This document shows positions 23,278-37,099 of a DNA stretch of 64,000 nucleotides, in pieces. Under the pieces are notes generated by a model that saw only the letters and a program-made list of their open reading frames with translations, searched no databases and was not told the origin of the DNA. The first letter of the stretch is position 1, and each line of letters opens with the position of its first letter. Position numbers and translations under genes: made by a program. This stretch comes from Chinchilla lanigera. Taxonomy: Eukaryota > Chordata > Mammalia > Rodentia > Chinchillidae. Where the stretch lies: positions 6,794,776 to 6,858,775 of the forward strand of contig NW_004955501.1 of the NCBI RefSeq assembly GCF_000276665.1, given 5' to 3'.

Positions 23278-23934
23278 GAGTGAGCTTTTAAACTTCACTT
23301 CTCCAAACTCTTCTTTCATTGTCTCCCCAAATCTCGCAACAGTTCACAAAATTGCTCTGCAATGTCTTCCCCAGTGCAGGTAAGAGCCGGGTGGTTCAGT
23401 GTGTAACAGTTTCAGGCTACTCACTTTATGGTCTATAACGGCTTCTTTCCATTTAGTACTCTTTGTAGTATCTCTGAGGTGTCACCAACTGATTTGCATT
23501 ACAGTGCAATGCAAAGGGTCTTGGGGGTGTGTTAGCAGGCCTATAGGCACTGAGGTATTTGAACAGTGCCCCTTAGTTAGAAGAATACTTCCTCATGAGC
23601 TGAAAGCTTACTCTGGAGCTCTCCATTCAGTGCTAATGACTATTCCTACCACTGGGTTCACTGATAGTCCAGGGCCCTGGCCACTGCTGAGTCTCAGAAC
23701 CCCAGTTCTTCGTAATAGTACTGTGTATTGTTTTGACTCCTGGTCATCCAGAAAACAAAGCAGAGACCCTTGTTCCAGTTTTGACTGGTGGTAAATAACT
23801 TCAGGTTAATAGAGGGCAAAGTCATAGAATCAGGGCATAAGGCCATACCATGAGATCAGCTCACCCAACTTTTTCAGTAAACAAAGACTTGGCAAGGTCT
23901 GCTGACTTACCCAAGGATGCATCACTATTGCTTT

Positions 23935-24400
23935 ATTTCTCTAGTGCAGCCTGACAAAACACCTACAATCCTAGTGACTTACACGAACAATTATTTTATT
24001 GTATCTAGTGATTTTGTGGGTCAAAAATTCAGTCAGGGTTCAAGTGGGTCTTTCTTCAATTTATGATCTTGCTAGAAGTCATACTCAGTGGACAGATAAG
24101 CTTGTCTGGAAAATGTAGGCTAGCTTTACCCCTTGCCTGGCACATCACATGGCCAAAAGTCTAGCTCAGCTGAGACGATCAGCCAGAGTACCTACATGGT
24201 GGTCTGGGGGAGCCACATTTCCTAGAGTATGCCTGGGTTCTCCCAGAAAGAACATCCCAAGAAAACTAGGTAGGAGCTTCATGGCCATTTCTGATATAAC
24301 ATTGGAAATCTTGCAGCATCACTTCAGCTGCCTTTATTGGTTAGGAGCGAGTCATAAGGTCAGCCCAGATTTAGGAGAGTTAGATTCCAGGCCTTGATTG
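23935..24400 (-). repeat. Old interspersed repeat, family not assigned
   Basis: The structure resembles a frequent mammalian repeat whose complement begins like 'acaacaatttattgtatctag' and ends like 'agattccaggccttgattgactgg'. The segment at 35.17 kb begins and ends in a comparable way. I cannot name the family with confidence. Confidence 0.4.
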
Positions 24401-26056
24401 ACTGGTAAAGTCATATTGTACAAAAGCATGTGGACAGTGAATGTTGTGGTAGTCATCTTTGGAAAACTCAGTCTGCCACAATATTTTCATGATAAAGCCA
24501 GAATAATGGAGTGTAATTATTTTATATCACAAACAGAAAAATATCTTCTAGAGGTTCTCAAAGAGGACCCTATTCTAGCTTTCAGTATTAAACAATTTTA
24601 TAGCTACTTACATTGTTAGTAGTGGAACATATATATTAATTGAGAAATATATCGTCAAAAAAACTACTATGAGATAAAGTTCATAGTTTTCTATCATGTT
24701 TATGAGTATCATGAAAGTAACTGATTTCTACATACATTTAATAATTGCAGCTTGAAAAGGTGGGAAAAGTATGCCATGCCTGCTTCAGACAATAGTATAG
24801 ATCTGAGTCCCCGGTCCCTTTGCAGGAACTATGGGGAATCTTGTTATCTAAATACCTCAGGTTGAAAGCCACTGCTCTAACCCAGCTGCCTTTTTACCTG
24901 AAGCCACATATGTTTACACTCAATGATAACAGTTACAGAAGGATTCCATAAATTGCCTGTCTGAAATATGAGTAAAGATAGATGTTAGCTTGCTCCAAGG
25001 ATGTGTAGGAAATGTGATGGTGTTGCCATATATTTTAGGGAAAAATGAAGCCACAGAGTAGGAAGGTATGGGTGTGCTCTTAAAGTGGTGTGCAGAACCT
25101 TTAGGTCCTTTCAGGGGAGTTCATGAGGTTGAATCTATTGCCATAGTAATACCAAGCAATGGGCTTCTTTCTTCATTGTCACATATTGACAGTGGAGTTT
25201 TCCGGAGAGTAAATGACACCTAATAGCACACAGATTAGATGCAGAAGTAGATATGAGAATCCTACTGCCTTCTATTAAGCCAGTCACTAAATTGATTTCC
25301 AAAATGTAAAATAGTACCATTCTCACTATTTTTAATCTGGAAAATATGATTATTTTTCATTTAAAATGCTCTTTTTTATTATGTGATGGATTTTTAATAT
25401 TTTTAATTTCAAAATCTTATCATTCTTATAATGTGGTAATATTACTAGATACAACATATATAAACAAAGAGTCTGGGTGGAGTGTCCTTAATAATTTTTA
25501 AGAATGTATAGAAGTACCGAGACCAAAAGTTCAAGAACCACTATTGGAGGTACATCAGGGGATACTACGTACTTTTGCAAACACAATGACTAGGAAATGT
25601 CTCCTTCCTTTAGACAGAAGTGTTCATTTTAATTTTCTTTTCCAGTGCTGTTCAGCAGATTAGAGGCCATCTATCCAGGATGGAAATCTGGACTCTGAAA
25701 TCTGAGAGGCCTTCTTCATTGAGAGCCAGTACATAAAATAGATTAGATTTGTAAGAAATAACTTACTTATCTAAAGTTAATACAATTTACTTAGTTGGAA
25801 GAGAGGCTTTTTAACTTCTAAAGCATATCTTTTACATTAGCAGCCACTTAACAATCTAGCAAATACAAATGTGGATATAATAATCTCTTTGGAACATTAA
25901 AGCTGACAAGATATTTTTCCTCCTCCCTTTCCTGAGCAGGTATTCACATTGGTGAACTGGAACTGGTTTTCACACTGATGGCTCCACATATGTAATATTT
26001 AACCACTAAAGTGAGGCTAGTTTGATGGAGTTGAGTAGAAGTAAGCAAATCTGTCT

Positions 26057-26290
26057 TCAAAGTGGAGCATGAAAAACTTTTTCTGTAGAAGGCCAGATAG
26101 TGAAAATGTTAGGCTTTGCACCCATATGGTCTGGGTCCCTGCAACTCAGCTCTGCCTTTGAAACATGAAAATAGCCATAAATGATGGGGAAGTGAATGGG
26201 TTTAACTGTGTTCCAATAAAACTTTATTCACAAAAACAAACAGCAAGCCAGCTCTGTCCAGGTGCCATGGTTTGTTGACCTCTGCTCTAA
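26057..26290 (+). mobile_element. MER20 hAT-Charlie DNA transposon
   Basis: In order it has TTTTTCTGTAGAAGGCCAGA, 'ttaggctttgcacccatatggtc', GTGTTCCAATAAAACTTTAT, CACAAAAACAAACAGCAAGC and 'tggtttgttgacctctgctct', matching MER20 nearly end to end. It is non-autonomous and inactive. Confidence 0.9.
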
Positions 26291-26664
26291 AGTAATGTAA
26301 AATCTCTACCTGCTGTGCTATGATTTTACTCTCTTCAGATATGCCTACATGGGAGCTGTGACCCAATCTGCATTCATAATAGAAAATCATAATTATTGTG
26401 TATGTACAATGTGCAGGCATCAGATATCTAATCTGCATTATCTCTAATGTTCATAACCATATTCCCAAAGGTGGGTACTTTTTCTCTTTTACAAATAGAG
26501 CATAATGAAGTTAAAAATGTGCCCAAAGTCACTGGATGATAAGCTATGTAGCCTAGATATGATTCTGCATCTTTCAACCAATTTATTCTAAAAGTTAAAT
26601 ATTTTATTTTCCAGACTACTATCCTGGAAATATACTGTTTCCTTTCCTTTTTTTCTCTTTGTTT

Positions 26665-26965
26665 CTTCCTTTTAAATTGATACATAATATTTGTGTGGAT
26701 TTATAAAGAATGCATGGATGCAGTGTGTTAGGAAGATTGGGGTAATCAGTATCTTTATCTCCTCAAATATTTATCATTTCTCTTTGTTGGGAATCTTAGG
26801 ATGCATCTTTTGCACTTATTTTAGGTATATCATAAATCGTGCAGTTTCCCTGCTGTGCTATAGAACACCAGAACTTATTCCTGCTTGGCTGTCAGCTGAC
26901 TTCTCTCTGTGCCTCTTTCCTCCTGCCCTTTCCCAGTCTCTCCTGACCACTACTCCACCTTCTCA
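26665..26965 (-). mobile_element. L1 (L1MA/PB-like) 3' UTR, minus strand
   Basis: The sequence has 'ttgatacataatatttgtgtgg', CAAATATTTATCATTTCTCT and CTGTGCTATAGAACACCAGA, with 'acttattcctgcttggctgt' to follow. This order is that of an old L1 3' region in antisense. Confidence 0.7.
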
Positions 26966-27734
26966 CTGGACTAAATGTCTTTCATATTAGGCCATAAGGA
27001 AGAGTAATGTCTCCAGGATATGAAAGAATGTCACCATAGCAAAACTTCAGTAAAATGCCCAATTCATTGATCTTTATTGCTCTGCACTGTCCCAAAGGCC
27101 ATTTTAATGTTGATGGCCAAGCAAAGGAAACCAAAAATTCCAAATTAAAGTGACCATACAATTAGACCTAGAGTTGTTCTTTTGAAGCTGCAAATATCTG
27201 AATGTATACCTGATGTATCTGAGCTGCTTCTAGAAACCAGATGCCTCCTTAACAGTAATTATCCCTGAGATTTATGTAGTTCTATACAAAGTGTCTTCCT
27301 GCATTCTGTCTTCTAACAGTCGTAGCAGCCAGAGTTTCTGAGCTTTAAGCATGCGTGCCAACTCACATGCATCCGCCCCTCTGTCTCTCCTCCACCACCG
27401 TAAGACAGAGAGTGACATTCTTCTCACTCACAGACAATAAACTCAGACTTAGAGAAATGAAACTCTCCTACCCAAGACCACTCAGACTGTAGGCAGTGGC
27501 TTTGGGATTTGAAAGCATATCTAAAGTTCATGTGCTACCTGTTAGATTTGCAGTTATTTGAAGGCAGAGACTCCATTTGGTCATGTGTTTGATTTATTCT
27601 GTGCCCTCCAGACAGCAACTCCATGCCAACCCTACCTTACAAGGAATACAAAATAAAATAAAGCATTTAAATGTAATACCAAATGAAAGGAATAGTGTAC
27701 TAAACTGCACACAGAGCATAACTACATACACATA

Positions 27735-27892
27735 CTTTTTTTTTTTTTTTTTGAGACAGGGTATTGCTATGCAGTTCAGGCTGGCCTTGAACTCACTTTT
27801 TGCCCAGGCTGGCCTCGAACTCACAGCAATCCTCCTGCCTCAGCCTCCCAAGTGCTGGGATTATAGGTATGCACCACCACACCCAGCTATAC
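27735..27892 (-). mobile_element. B1 SINE, minus strand
   Basis: An 18-base T-run is followed by GAGACAGGGTATTGCTATGC, GGCTGGCCTCGAACTCACAG, and 'tgggattataggtatgcaccaccacacccagct'. It is well preserved. The neighbouring 'tacacacatat' on the right resembles the left flank, suggesting an imperfect target duplication. Confidence 0.95.
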
Positions 27893-28589
27893 ACACATAT
27901 TTTGAAAGGAAAAAAGGAAAGAAAATTATATCTAGATTCCAGAAGAAGATTGTAGAAAATGTTCATGGAATTATAAGTAGAGTTATGGTTTATTTTTTTC
28001 TTCTCATTTTTGTCATCTTTGTATTTTTTATATTTTCTATTTTTAAATAAAAATGATGATAGCAAAATTTTAAATTACCAATAAAAAATGGAGCAGAAAT
28101 TGATAGAGTGCTTCCACTGTGGTCAGCAGTTTCTGAGTGTAACTCATAACCCCATTCCCTGAGGGACTGATGATCTATTTAAGGAGGCAAAGCCAGAGCT
28201 AGTAAGAAGGAGCCCCAGGGCACACGGGAACAAGCTAACGTGGCCCACATCCACCAGGGAAGGAAGGAGAGATGGTGGCTCCAGTCTTTCTAAGACGAGT
28301 GTAGGAACAGAAGGACGCCTGAAGGGCAGATGTCTTGCTAAATGTGTAGCAGAAAGAATCAGCTGGAAGTGCATGTAGGAAAAAATGGGCCCTCTGCAGA
28401 AGAGATGAGGTCTGCGGGGTGCTTGTGATGAAAGCTGGCCTTGTGGGTTTTTGAGAACATGAAGGTGTGATAATCCAGTACTTTTAGAAGTAGAGCAGCA
28501 AGGTATATTCAAGACTCTGGGTGTTGGCGAAGCATTGTGTTTGGTTCCTGACTGAGTAGGGAGAGAATTATTCCCACCTCTCATCTCCC

Positions 28590-28715
28590 TTCTGTGTGGT
28601 GAATGCTACAGAGTTTCTAGTCTTAACTACAGAGCTGATCATGTTATCTTTCCGCTCAAAATCCTCAAGTGGTCCCCTGCTTCCGCAGTAAACACTGTAA
28701 CAGTATGTCCTACAA
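28590..28715 (+). repeat. L2 LINE fragment, plus strand
   Basis: 'agagctgatcatgttatctttccgctcaaaatcctcaagtggtcccctgct' follows L2 text about 'gatcatgtcactcccctgcttaaaatccttcaatggctcccc'. The preceding 28140-28590 is purine-rich and may be another, reversed L2 piece, but I cannot show it. Confidence 0.5.
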
Positions 28716-29689
28716 TCTAGATGCTATGAAGATGCTAAGGAAGTAGTGGGGATATAAATGAACATGCAATACAGTTCCTCTTCTCTGAGACTTTATAATC
28801 TACTGGGCAAAAATCAAACGTACGAGAAGGATGTCAATAGACGCTGCTTTCAGTAATGAAGCTCCTGGTTGTTTTACATCATTCTCCCACCAAAACTGAC
28901 TATAAGCACTAGAAAACACACATATCTGACAGTCCTAAGTCAGTCAGATCTGAGGGCCAGGAAACTGAGGAAGAGAGAGCTGTGGAAGCTCTTCCAACGT
29001 TCTGGATGGATTTCCCACCCAAGGTTGATTTCTGAAATGACATGGATAGAGAGGCTGGGATGTCTCCCAGAAAATAGCTAGAAAGAAACTGAGAAGCTCT
29101 GCAAAAGTCTGAGTGCTTTCTGCCCCAGGTGGGGTGGGCAGAGTTCCAGGTACTTAAGACAGGTAGGGTGCTTCAGAGAAGGGAAGCATTTCAACATCCA
29201 AGGCGTTTACCCTCCCCTGACACTCACAGATTAGCAAACAGCAGTGCGGAGGTAGCTGAAGGAAAGCCTGGAGCCAAGAGATGATGAAGACAGAGCAAGC
29301 CCTAGAGAGTCTCCCAAATTTAACTGATGCTGAGGGCTGGCCAAAGAGGAGCAGCCCTCATGAATGCCGAGGCTTTCAGTTAGAGCGCTCTGAAGATGAA
29401 CCCAAGGACCAAAAGAATAGACTGGGCTTTTTATTAAAGGCTTCTGAACAAATCCAGGGTCCGAAAAGCTTAATCCTGATTGGGTTTAGGGGACTCCCCC
29501 GGCCACCAACAATGTTTTGCTAAAAGCTAGAGACTCATCTAAAACTTATATAACCTTTGTTACATGGTATTTATTTCATTAAAACTTAACAAGAAGCAAA
29601 ACCAAGAAACAGATAATAGAAACAGATCCATAAGTGGTCTAGATACTATAGTGTCTAGATATAGATCAGATATAAGCTCCATACCGTGT

Positions 29690-30085
29690 CTTTTTAATTA
29701 GTACATATTTGCAGTACATAGCGTTCATGTTCCTATGTGGAGCTGTCACATGTACATAACACAGCTTAATTCCTTGTTTCATCCCCTTTCCCTCCCCTCC
29801 CTCCCTCTCCTCCCATTCCTTGATCCTTTGCCCTTGAGAAACATCTCCTTCCCTACTTCCTGTTATCTTTTCTTTGCCCCTTATTTATAATTTCAGCTTC
29901 TCATATAAGAGAAACTATGTGATATTCAAGCTTGTGTGTCTGATTTATTGCACTTAACACTGTGGTCTCCAGGTGCATCCATTTCCTACAAATGACTCAA
30001 GTTTACCTTTATGGCAGAATAGGGCTCCCTTGTGTATAAATACTACATTTTTTTAGCCAGTCATCGGTTGATGGACTTAAAAGGT
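29690..30085 (-). mobile_element. L1 3' end, minus strand
   Basis: The left part is the A/T end plus a pyrimidine-rich 3' UTR complement. The right part has CAAGCTTGTGTGTCTGATTT, 'aggtgcatccatttcctac' and CATCGGTTGATGGACTTAAA. It is the same subfamily as the copies at 22.5 and 37.8 kb. Confidence 0.8.
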
Positions 30086-30414
30086 TTAAAACCTCAGACA
30101 TTTTCAGAGACCTGGATTTTAAACTGATGTTTGAAGAATGCTTTGGAGTTTCACAGTTAGAACCGCCTTATTCCACACAAGGATGAGGCACAGGGACGAA
30201 GCACAAAGGAAGAAGGAACGGTGTGTATGATGCAGGGCAATGAAAGGGGAGCACAGGTTGACCTGGGCCCATGTTCAGGAGGAGAGGAGGAGCTGGCCTC
30301 TGTCCATGACAGAAAGCCAAGGTCGGGTACTGTTGTGTTGATTAAATCTCCCCAGCTGATCAGGTCGAGATCAAATGCAGAAGAAAAAAAACTTACTTCT
30401 ATTTATCTGTTTAG

Positions 30415-30537
<123 letters not shown>

Positions 30538-30569
30538 TGACCTGTTTTGTGAGACACTTTGTCTTTGTA

Positions 30570-30812
30570 AAAATTTTATTCATTCATTCATTCATTCATT
30601 CATTTATTCATTCATTCATTCATTGTGGTAGTGGGGATTGAACCCAGGGCTTTTGTATTGAACTATATTCCCAGACATTTTTTTAAAAAATCATTTTTTA
30701 AAATTTTGAGCTAGAGTCTCGCTAAGTTGTCCAGTCTGGGCTCAGAGTTGTGATCCTCTTGCTTCAGCCTCCCAACTGGTGCAATTACTGATGTGCCACC
30801 ACACCCAGCTTT
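30570..30812 (-). mobile_element. B4 composite SINE with (ATTC)n, minus strand
   Basis: The left edge is an ATTC microsatellite of about 13 units (30570-30625). It is followed by the reversed ID part, GTGGGGATTGAACCCAGGGC, then a T/A-rich joint, then the reversed B1 part, 'gagctagagtctcgctaagttgtcc' to 'gccaccacacccagct'. Confidence 0.88.
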
Positions 30813-31017
30813 TCACTTTGTATTTCTTAATATTTGTAGATATGAATTGAGGCCTGGAGTCTTTGTTGTCCACAAGACAACTGCCTTCCCTTTCAGGATT
30901 TTTATTCTCAGTTCATGTATTTGAAGAAAACATCCTTCTCTAACTCCAAATTTCCATTGCTAACCTTCAACACAGATGGCCAACAGTTTATTAATGATAG
31001 CAATAGAAACACCAGGT

Positions 31018-31210
31018 AACAATTAATGGCATTAAGATAATGCTTAAGCATCATACTAAGTCCCTTGTGTGCATTATTTTAATTACTTCCCACCACAATC
31101 CTGTGATAGGATTATTATTATCCCCCTATCCTTACAGAAGAAGAAACTGAAAAGTTATTTTGCAGGTCTCTTCTCACAGTTAGCAAAGCGTGGGGCTGAG
31201 GTTTACAGTG
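31018..31210 (-). repeat. MIR SINE, minus strand
   Basis: It has 'gcatcatactaagtcccttgtgtgcattattttaatta', ATTATTATTATCCCCCTATC and 'cagaagaagaaactgaaaag' in MIR-complement order. Confidence 0.8.
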
Positions 31211-32164
31211 AGGTTGTTTGACTCTGAAAGTCCCTGTAACGTTGGAAGCCAGTCTGCTCCCCAGGGAAAGTACACCCACTGGACCGACGTCTCATCTGTA
31301 AACCACCCCAGTACAATAGGCGTTTGGTCGGGATGTCTCCCCTCACCTTCCTCTTCCTTCTCCAGCCGGCTTCAAGCTGTGCATCTTCCCATACTTGCCC
31401 CTGCTGCTCACTTTGTCACGTGCGCATTCAGCAACCAGCCCCAGTCTTCACATTCTTATTTCACATACAAGCCAGTCCCAGAGGGGTTCTGCAGTGCACT
31501 ACTAAGGAGGAAATGCAATAGTTGTGCTGGAATCACTTGGGGCTGAGGGTGGAGCTCGTGGTGTGTATTTCCCAGGGGTGAAGAAAGGAGAAGCTCCCGT
31601 GAATTTTCAGGGGATAACAGTGTTAATCCACACTGCAAATCCAGTTCTACTTTCATTCAGCAACACAGTTGCAGCTATTGTTAGGGAAACTTTTCTTGCC
31701 ATCCTTAGGAAAGACCAGAATTAAATAGTCTTGGGTGGGCTAGTTGTGGATATCATCTGACATGTGATTGGCACCTAATAACATGTGTTTAATAAAATGA
31801 ATGAATGGAATTGAGTTCAAATAATATGTCTTCTACATTATACATTATAATTCTCTGGAACTCAACACCTGGGGAGTAAATTGAAATTCTACTAGCTTTA
31901 TTACCTTGAGCAGCCCCAATATAGCCACCACCAAATACAGCCTCTTTTATACTTACAGAGTCTTTGGTGTAGTAAATTTCTGGGGGAAGTAACTAAATCT
32001 TGAGAAGAAGCTACAGTAGTATTCATGCATACTTTTGCTGCAGTCTAAGCAGGGGCTTTAATTGGGGAGAAAGGATATCAGTAACATATTTTTGGACTTC
32101 TCTCACAAGATTTTCTATTTCCTTACTCCTGACAGCATTCCTCTTATTATTAGTATTTAATTCT

Positions 32165-32625
32165 GTCTTGGTTACTTTTCTGTCACTGCTGAGGTAAAAT
32201 ACCTGATATCCAGAACTAAGGAAGGAAAGGCTTTTGTAGCTTGCAGTGTGTGGAGGTTTCAGTCTGTAATCAGCTGGCTCCAAGACAGGGTGGCATGGGG
32301 AGGGGCAACAGCTCAAGGTGGCAGAAAACACCAAAGCAATAAGAGCAAAAAGGGGGGTGGGGAGCAAGTCTCTTTTCCTCCCTTATATTGTACACAGGCT
32401 CTCCACCCTTACACTCACACGCTGTCTGTGCCCTCCTCTTTCTCAAGCTCAGGATGTTTACAAAGTGAGGACCTTGGCCCCCTGCTGAGTCACTTAGTTA
32501 AGCTCCTAAACTTCTCAAGTTCACACAATGTGTCAAGCATTACAGCACTGATAAGTTCTCCTATTCCCCAAAGACTCTAGAACTTTATCCCTTACTCCAA
32601 TGTGGAAGGGCTCCTAGAGTTTCAT
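32165..32625 (-). mobile_element. Rodent MaLR (MT/ORR1-like) LTR, minus strand
   Basis: 'tggttacttttctgtcactgctgaggtaaaatacctgatatcc' and AGGAAGGAAAGGCTTTTGTA are the complement of the end of a rodent MaLR LTR, ahead of 'gaggtttcagtctgtaatcagctggctcc'. No internal genes are present. Confidence 0.7.
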
Positions 32626-33399
32626 AAGAAATGTTGATTGTAAAGTTTTCCAGTCAGTCAAGCAACATAACATTGATATTTTTCAGTAGCACAAACACAG
32701 GCACACATGTACATGTACATGCATAAACACATAGTTTAAGTTTCAGAGGAAATTGATAGTTGAAGTTTTGATCAGCTATTGAGTTTTTCCAAACTGTTCC
32801 CATCATACTTCTTTACTTTTTTAGCATTTCCATAAGAGGTGAGGAATTAAAATTAACCCAAGCACTTTCCTCTCCTCTTCCTCCTCACTATCACTTTGAC
32901 CATTTTTGAGGTATCAGAAGACAAGGAAAAGTCACAGAGAAACATATCTCTCTCTATTTTAGCACAATAAATAAATTTAATAATACATCGATGGTTTCAT
33001 AGGTAATTCATGGTTATATTAATGAGTTCAGTGGAGAGGGAATTACTCATAAAATCATTATGTGTCACAGTTCATGTCTGCGGCATGACCCAGAGAATGA
33101 GCAATTACTCAGAGTCAATGTCCAATTCAAACTCCAAAAAGGCCCAGAGGGACTGCCCTTACCTGAGAACTCTCAGTGTGTCTCATAAACATAGCCCCAT
33201 ACTAAAGCTGCTGTGGCTTCTTGATAGAACCAGGAAGCAAGGGTAAAGGAAAAAAGAAGGATGTCTGTGCAGGAATTCATGTAGGGGATGGAAGAAGGAC
33301 AGAGGAAGTCAGGGTGGTCTGTTACATGACTGAATTTAGGGCCAGTCTAAGTGATGATGATTGGAAGGAGAGGGCCAGAGCATTCGTTCCTTAAGGCAA

Positions 33400-34260
33400 T
33401 GTTTTTTTTTAAAGAGACAAAGAAAAAAAGAGAGACATAAAAATGATACAGATAGGAGCTGGGGATTTAGCTCAGCAGCACAGTGCTTGCCTGGCAAGTG
33501 CAAGGTCATGAGTTCGATTTCTGGTACCAGAAGAAAAAAAAAATGATTCAGAATTTCAAAATAAGATGATAGGAAATTAACAATGGTTATTATATTGCAT
33601 ATTGCTATCTTCAAAATAGTTGCTCAGGTAACCAGGTACAGGTATGTAAGACTGATCAAATACTATAAGCATCAACAGTTCCTTTCAATGAACTAATGGA
33701 AATTAGTAGTACCATTATCTTAGCTATCTTGTGTATATGTACACACCTTTTTTTCCTTCCTTCTTTTCTCTTTTTTAAATTTTATTTTTTATTTTAAAGA
33801 TAAAAGAAAGAAAACATTAACAGACACACAGATTTTACAAAATAACATAAAAACAATACAAGCAATACATATTTTCAGACAAGATGATAGGAAATTAACA
33901 ATGGTGGCTGTATTACATATTGATATGTTCAAATTGGTTACTCAGATAAACAAATGTAGGCATGTAAGATCGATCAAGCAATTACACATTAACTGTTCCT
34001 TTCAATAAAGTAATACAAATCAGTAGTACAACTCTCTTAGCTATCCTGTTTATACCTGTATACATATTTTTCCCTTCTTTCTTTCTTTTCTCTTTTCCCT
34101 CATCCCAGTTGCTCCCCTCCTCAAGCAATTTCCTTCCCCTTCACAATATTCATTGCACCCCATGGTCTTCTTTTCTCTTTCCCCCTATCTCAGTTGTTCT
34201 TTCCTCTTGAGCAGTTTCTTTCCCTTTCAGAACATCTATTGTACCTTTTGGATCTTATTT
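33400..34260 (-). mobile_element. Nested pair of L1 3' ends, minus strand
   Basis: The outer copy covers about 33400-33773 and contains GATGATAGGAAATTAACAAT. A second copy starts at about 33774 with AAATTTTATTTTTTATTTTA and repeats the same motif at about 33885. Two homologous pyrimidine-rich units then follow, 34086-34169 and 34171-34256, each with TTTTCTCTTT at the start and a 'cagttg...agcaatttc'-like core. The simplest reading is that the second copy inserted into the first within its polypyrimidine tract. It ends about 530 bp before the exon at 34787. Confidence 0.6.
33456..33543 (+). mobile_element. ID SINE, plus strand
   Basis: A tRNA-Ala-derived ID element: GGGGATTTAGCTCAGCAGCA (A-box region), GCCTGGCAAGTGCAAGGTCA, AGTTCGATTT (B box, mutated) and an A-tail. 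It lies inside the first L1 fragment; flanks AAAATGATACAG and AAAATGATTCAG differ at one base and look like its target duplication. Confidence 0.93.
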
Positions 34261-34471
34261 ACTTTTTCAGTTGCTTACACTAGGGAGACAATACAGTGTT
34301 CTTCTAGAAACCTCTACTTAGAATCTGATATGACTCAAGGTCACACATTGCCAAATATCATCCTGTTCTTTAGCAGTAGAAGTGTCCTTCCTCATCCTCC
34401 ACCCTTGCCAAGACTCTTTGCCTCTGACAACTCTGAGGGAAGGAAATTTATGTCTGACAGAGCTGGGCTAG

Positions 34472-35005
<534 letters not shown>

Positions 35006-35164
35006 TGAAGAAAGACGGGTGATTTTTTTCTGCATGAGCCATTGAGTCTCACGCAAAAGCCTGAAATAAATCCTAACTGTGTATGTCAAGAAACATTTAT
35101 GGCTTCTCAGAAGCAAAAGTGTGGCAATAACTTCAGGATATAAATGTGAGTTATTAAAAGGGAA

Positions 35165-35480
35165 ATACTTCTGTATCAATTATCTATTGTTGCATAACTT
35201 GCTACCCCAACATTTAGTAGCTTAAAGCAGCAACTGTTGATCTAGCCTGTGATTCTGTGCATCTAAGTAGTCCTTAGGTTGGTCTTGCTTGGACTCCTGC
35301 AGACACTCATGGTCAGCAGCCTCATGAGCAGAGCGGTTCTTCTTTTAGGGGTGACTGCTATCATCTGGAGTGACTGAGGTGGTTGGACCAGACATTGGAC
35401 TAGATTCCACCCTCGATGGGAGGAGCTATGAAGCACTGTGGCCATTTTTTCGAAATCCCACAAATGCTTTTGAATAATGT
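35165..35480 (-). repeat. Old interspersed repeat, family not assigned
   Basis: 'tatcaattatctattgttgcataacttgctaccccaacatttag' and 'ctagattccaccctcgatgggaggagctatgaagcactgtggcca' are the ends of a common mammalian repeat read backwards. I recognise the type but cannot name it with confidence. The repeat at 23.9 kb appears related. Confidence 0.55.
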
Positions 35481-37099
35481 GGGTATCTAGAAATTGGAAG
35501 AAAATGTGCACTTGGAGGGTTGGAAATCACCAACGGAAGACAGTGGTGGCATGCTAGAAGCAGTCTCCAGGAGATGTTCCCTATACTCCATGGTCTGGCC
35601 CTCCCTCTGCCTTGTAAACCTGGAGGTTCCATGTTGCTGATACCCTAGAATTGATCCCGCAAATTCAGGATGACTAAGTAACTCACTGGAGACCAGTGCC
35701 TCTAAACCGAAAGGCTAACTGATTATTATGAAGTGAGGAACATGCCTAGCAGACAGACTCGGCAGCCACATTAGCTTCACCAGGACATTTGGTTCTGGGT
35801 AAACAGTAGGGGAGACAAATGTCAGGAGGTGACTATTAGAGCCTGAGAGCAGCACCGGGGATGCTGGGTCACTGAGAAGTCAATGCTTTAAATGCTGAAA
35901 CTTGGGGCACCCCCACTAGTGTGGGGATAATTGTCCATCAGGCAAAGTGAGCACTCATGTTGACCTTTCAGTGCATCTATGCCCCTGAAAGTGTGAGATG
36001 GGCACTGATGTTTGTCTTTGTAACATTTCCCTCACTCCTTTCACCCCACAGACCTTTTTAGGATGATAAAGTTCTTGTGAGTTGTCAGTGTTGTCAGATT
36101 AGAATTCCATCTGGTTGGTTTGACATACCCTCTTTAACGTGACTGTGTGTATCTTTGCTTACACCCATTCTGCATGGACTTTGTGATGGAACTCTCAGTG
36201 GGTGAGGTCACACAAGGTCACCTCCTCGGAAATTTAAAAGCCATGTGCGTGGAGGTAACCTTGTGTGAGGAATGAGCCCAGGACTCAAAGAAGCAGCTTC
36301 CTTTTCCTTCTTGGAGCCCAGCGGTCACTGTGTGCACTAATCCTGGCCCACTTTGTGGTGGAACACGCATGTTCTTGAGCAGCGGGTCAGACATCCTTAG
36401 AGTCCCTAAGAGCCAAGGTGTTTCAGGTCTTGACCCCTGCTGGAAACTCTTTTCTGACAAATCAGAATTTCTGCTTGTTTAGACCTTCAAGTGGAAGTGT
36501 CTGTGCAAGACAGCCAAGAGCTACTGCTTCAGGCTCAGTGTGGCCATGATCACTGGGACTCTGAGCGATCTTCCCAGGGAGAAAAATGATGCACTTTGGC
36601 CGGGAATAAAGTAATACTTCCTTTAGCCATAGATCGTTTTTGTTGTAAGGGAGTTACTCTATGGCTAGGGAAGAAGGTTGTCTGCAATCAAATGAATAAG
36701 AGTGCTGAAAAGGAGTTCTCTGCAGCCTCTGTAGGAACAAGTGACAGTGAAAGGGATGGGTCAGAGGGCGGATCCTGTGTTGAAAAATAAAAAAGTGAAG
36801 GCCCTGTGTTCAATCACTAGTACCAAAACAAAACAAAAGAAAACATTGTTAAGTTTTCATAAGGTCCTCTTCTCCAACAGGAAATGTTCCATATGGGCCG
36901 GCAGCAGCTCTGTCCACATGGGTGTTACTCTTTCCCAGTGTTCCCACCCAAGAAAATTAGAAAGTGAAGTTTGTGAAAGCCCCATCTTCTCAATAAGCCT
37001 TCACATCTTTCATTTTCATGTATCTAAGATCTCCATAAAAACCAAGATTAATATATAACTCACTTTGGGGGTTTATTTATTTATTTCATGGGAAAAGTA

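Noticed and set aside
27577..28050. 157-codon open frame with a hydrophobic end
   Set aside because: It runs through a B1 SINE and A/T-rich intron; the recognisable part is the SINE translated.
30570..30625. CRISPR-like short regular repeats
   Set aside because: This is an ATTC tetranucleotide microsatellite at a SINE edge in a mammalian intron, with no spacers.
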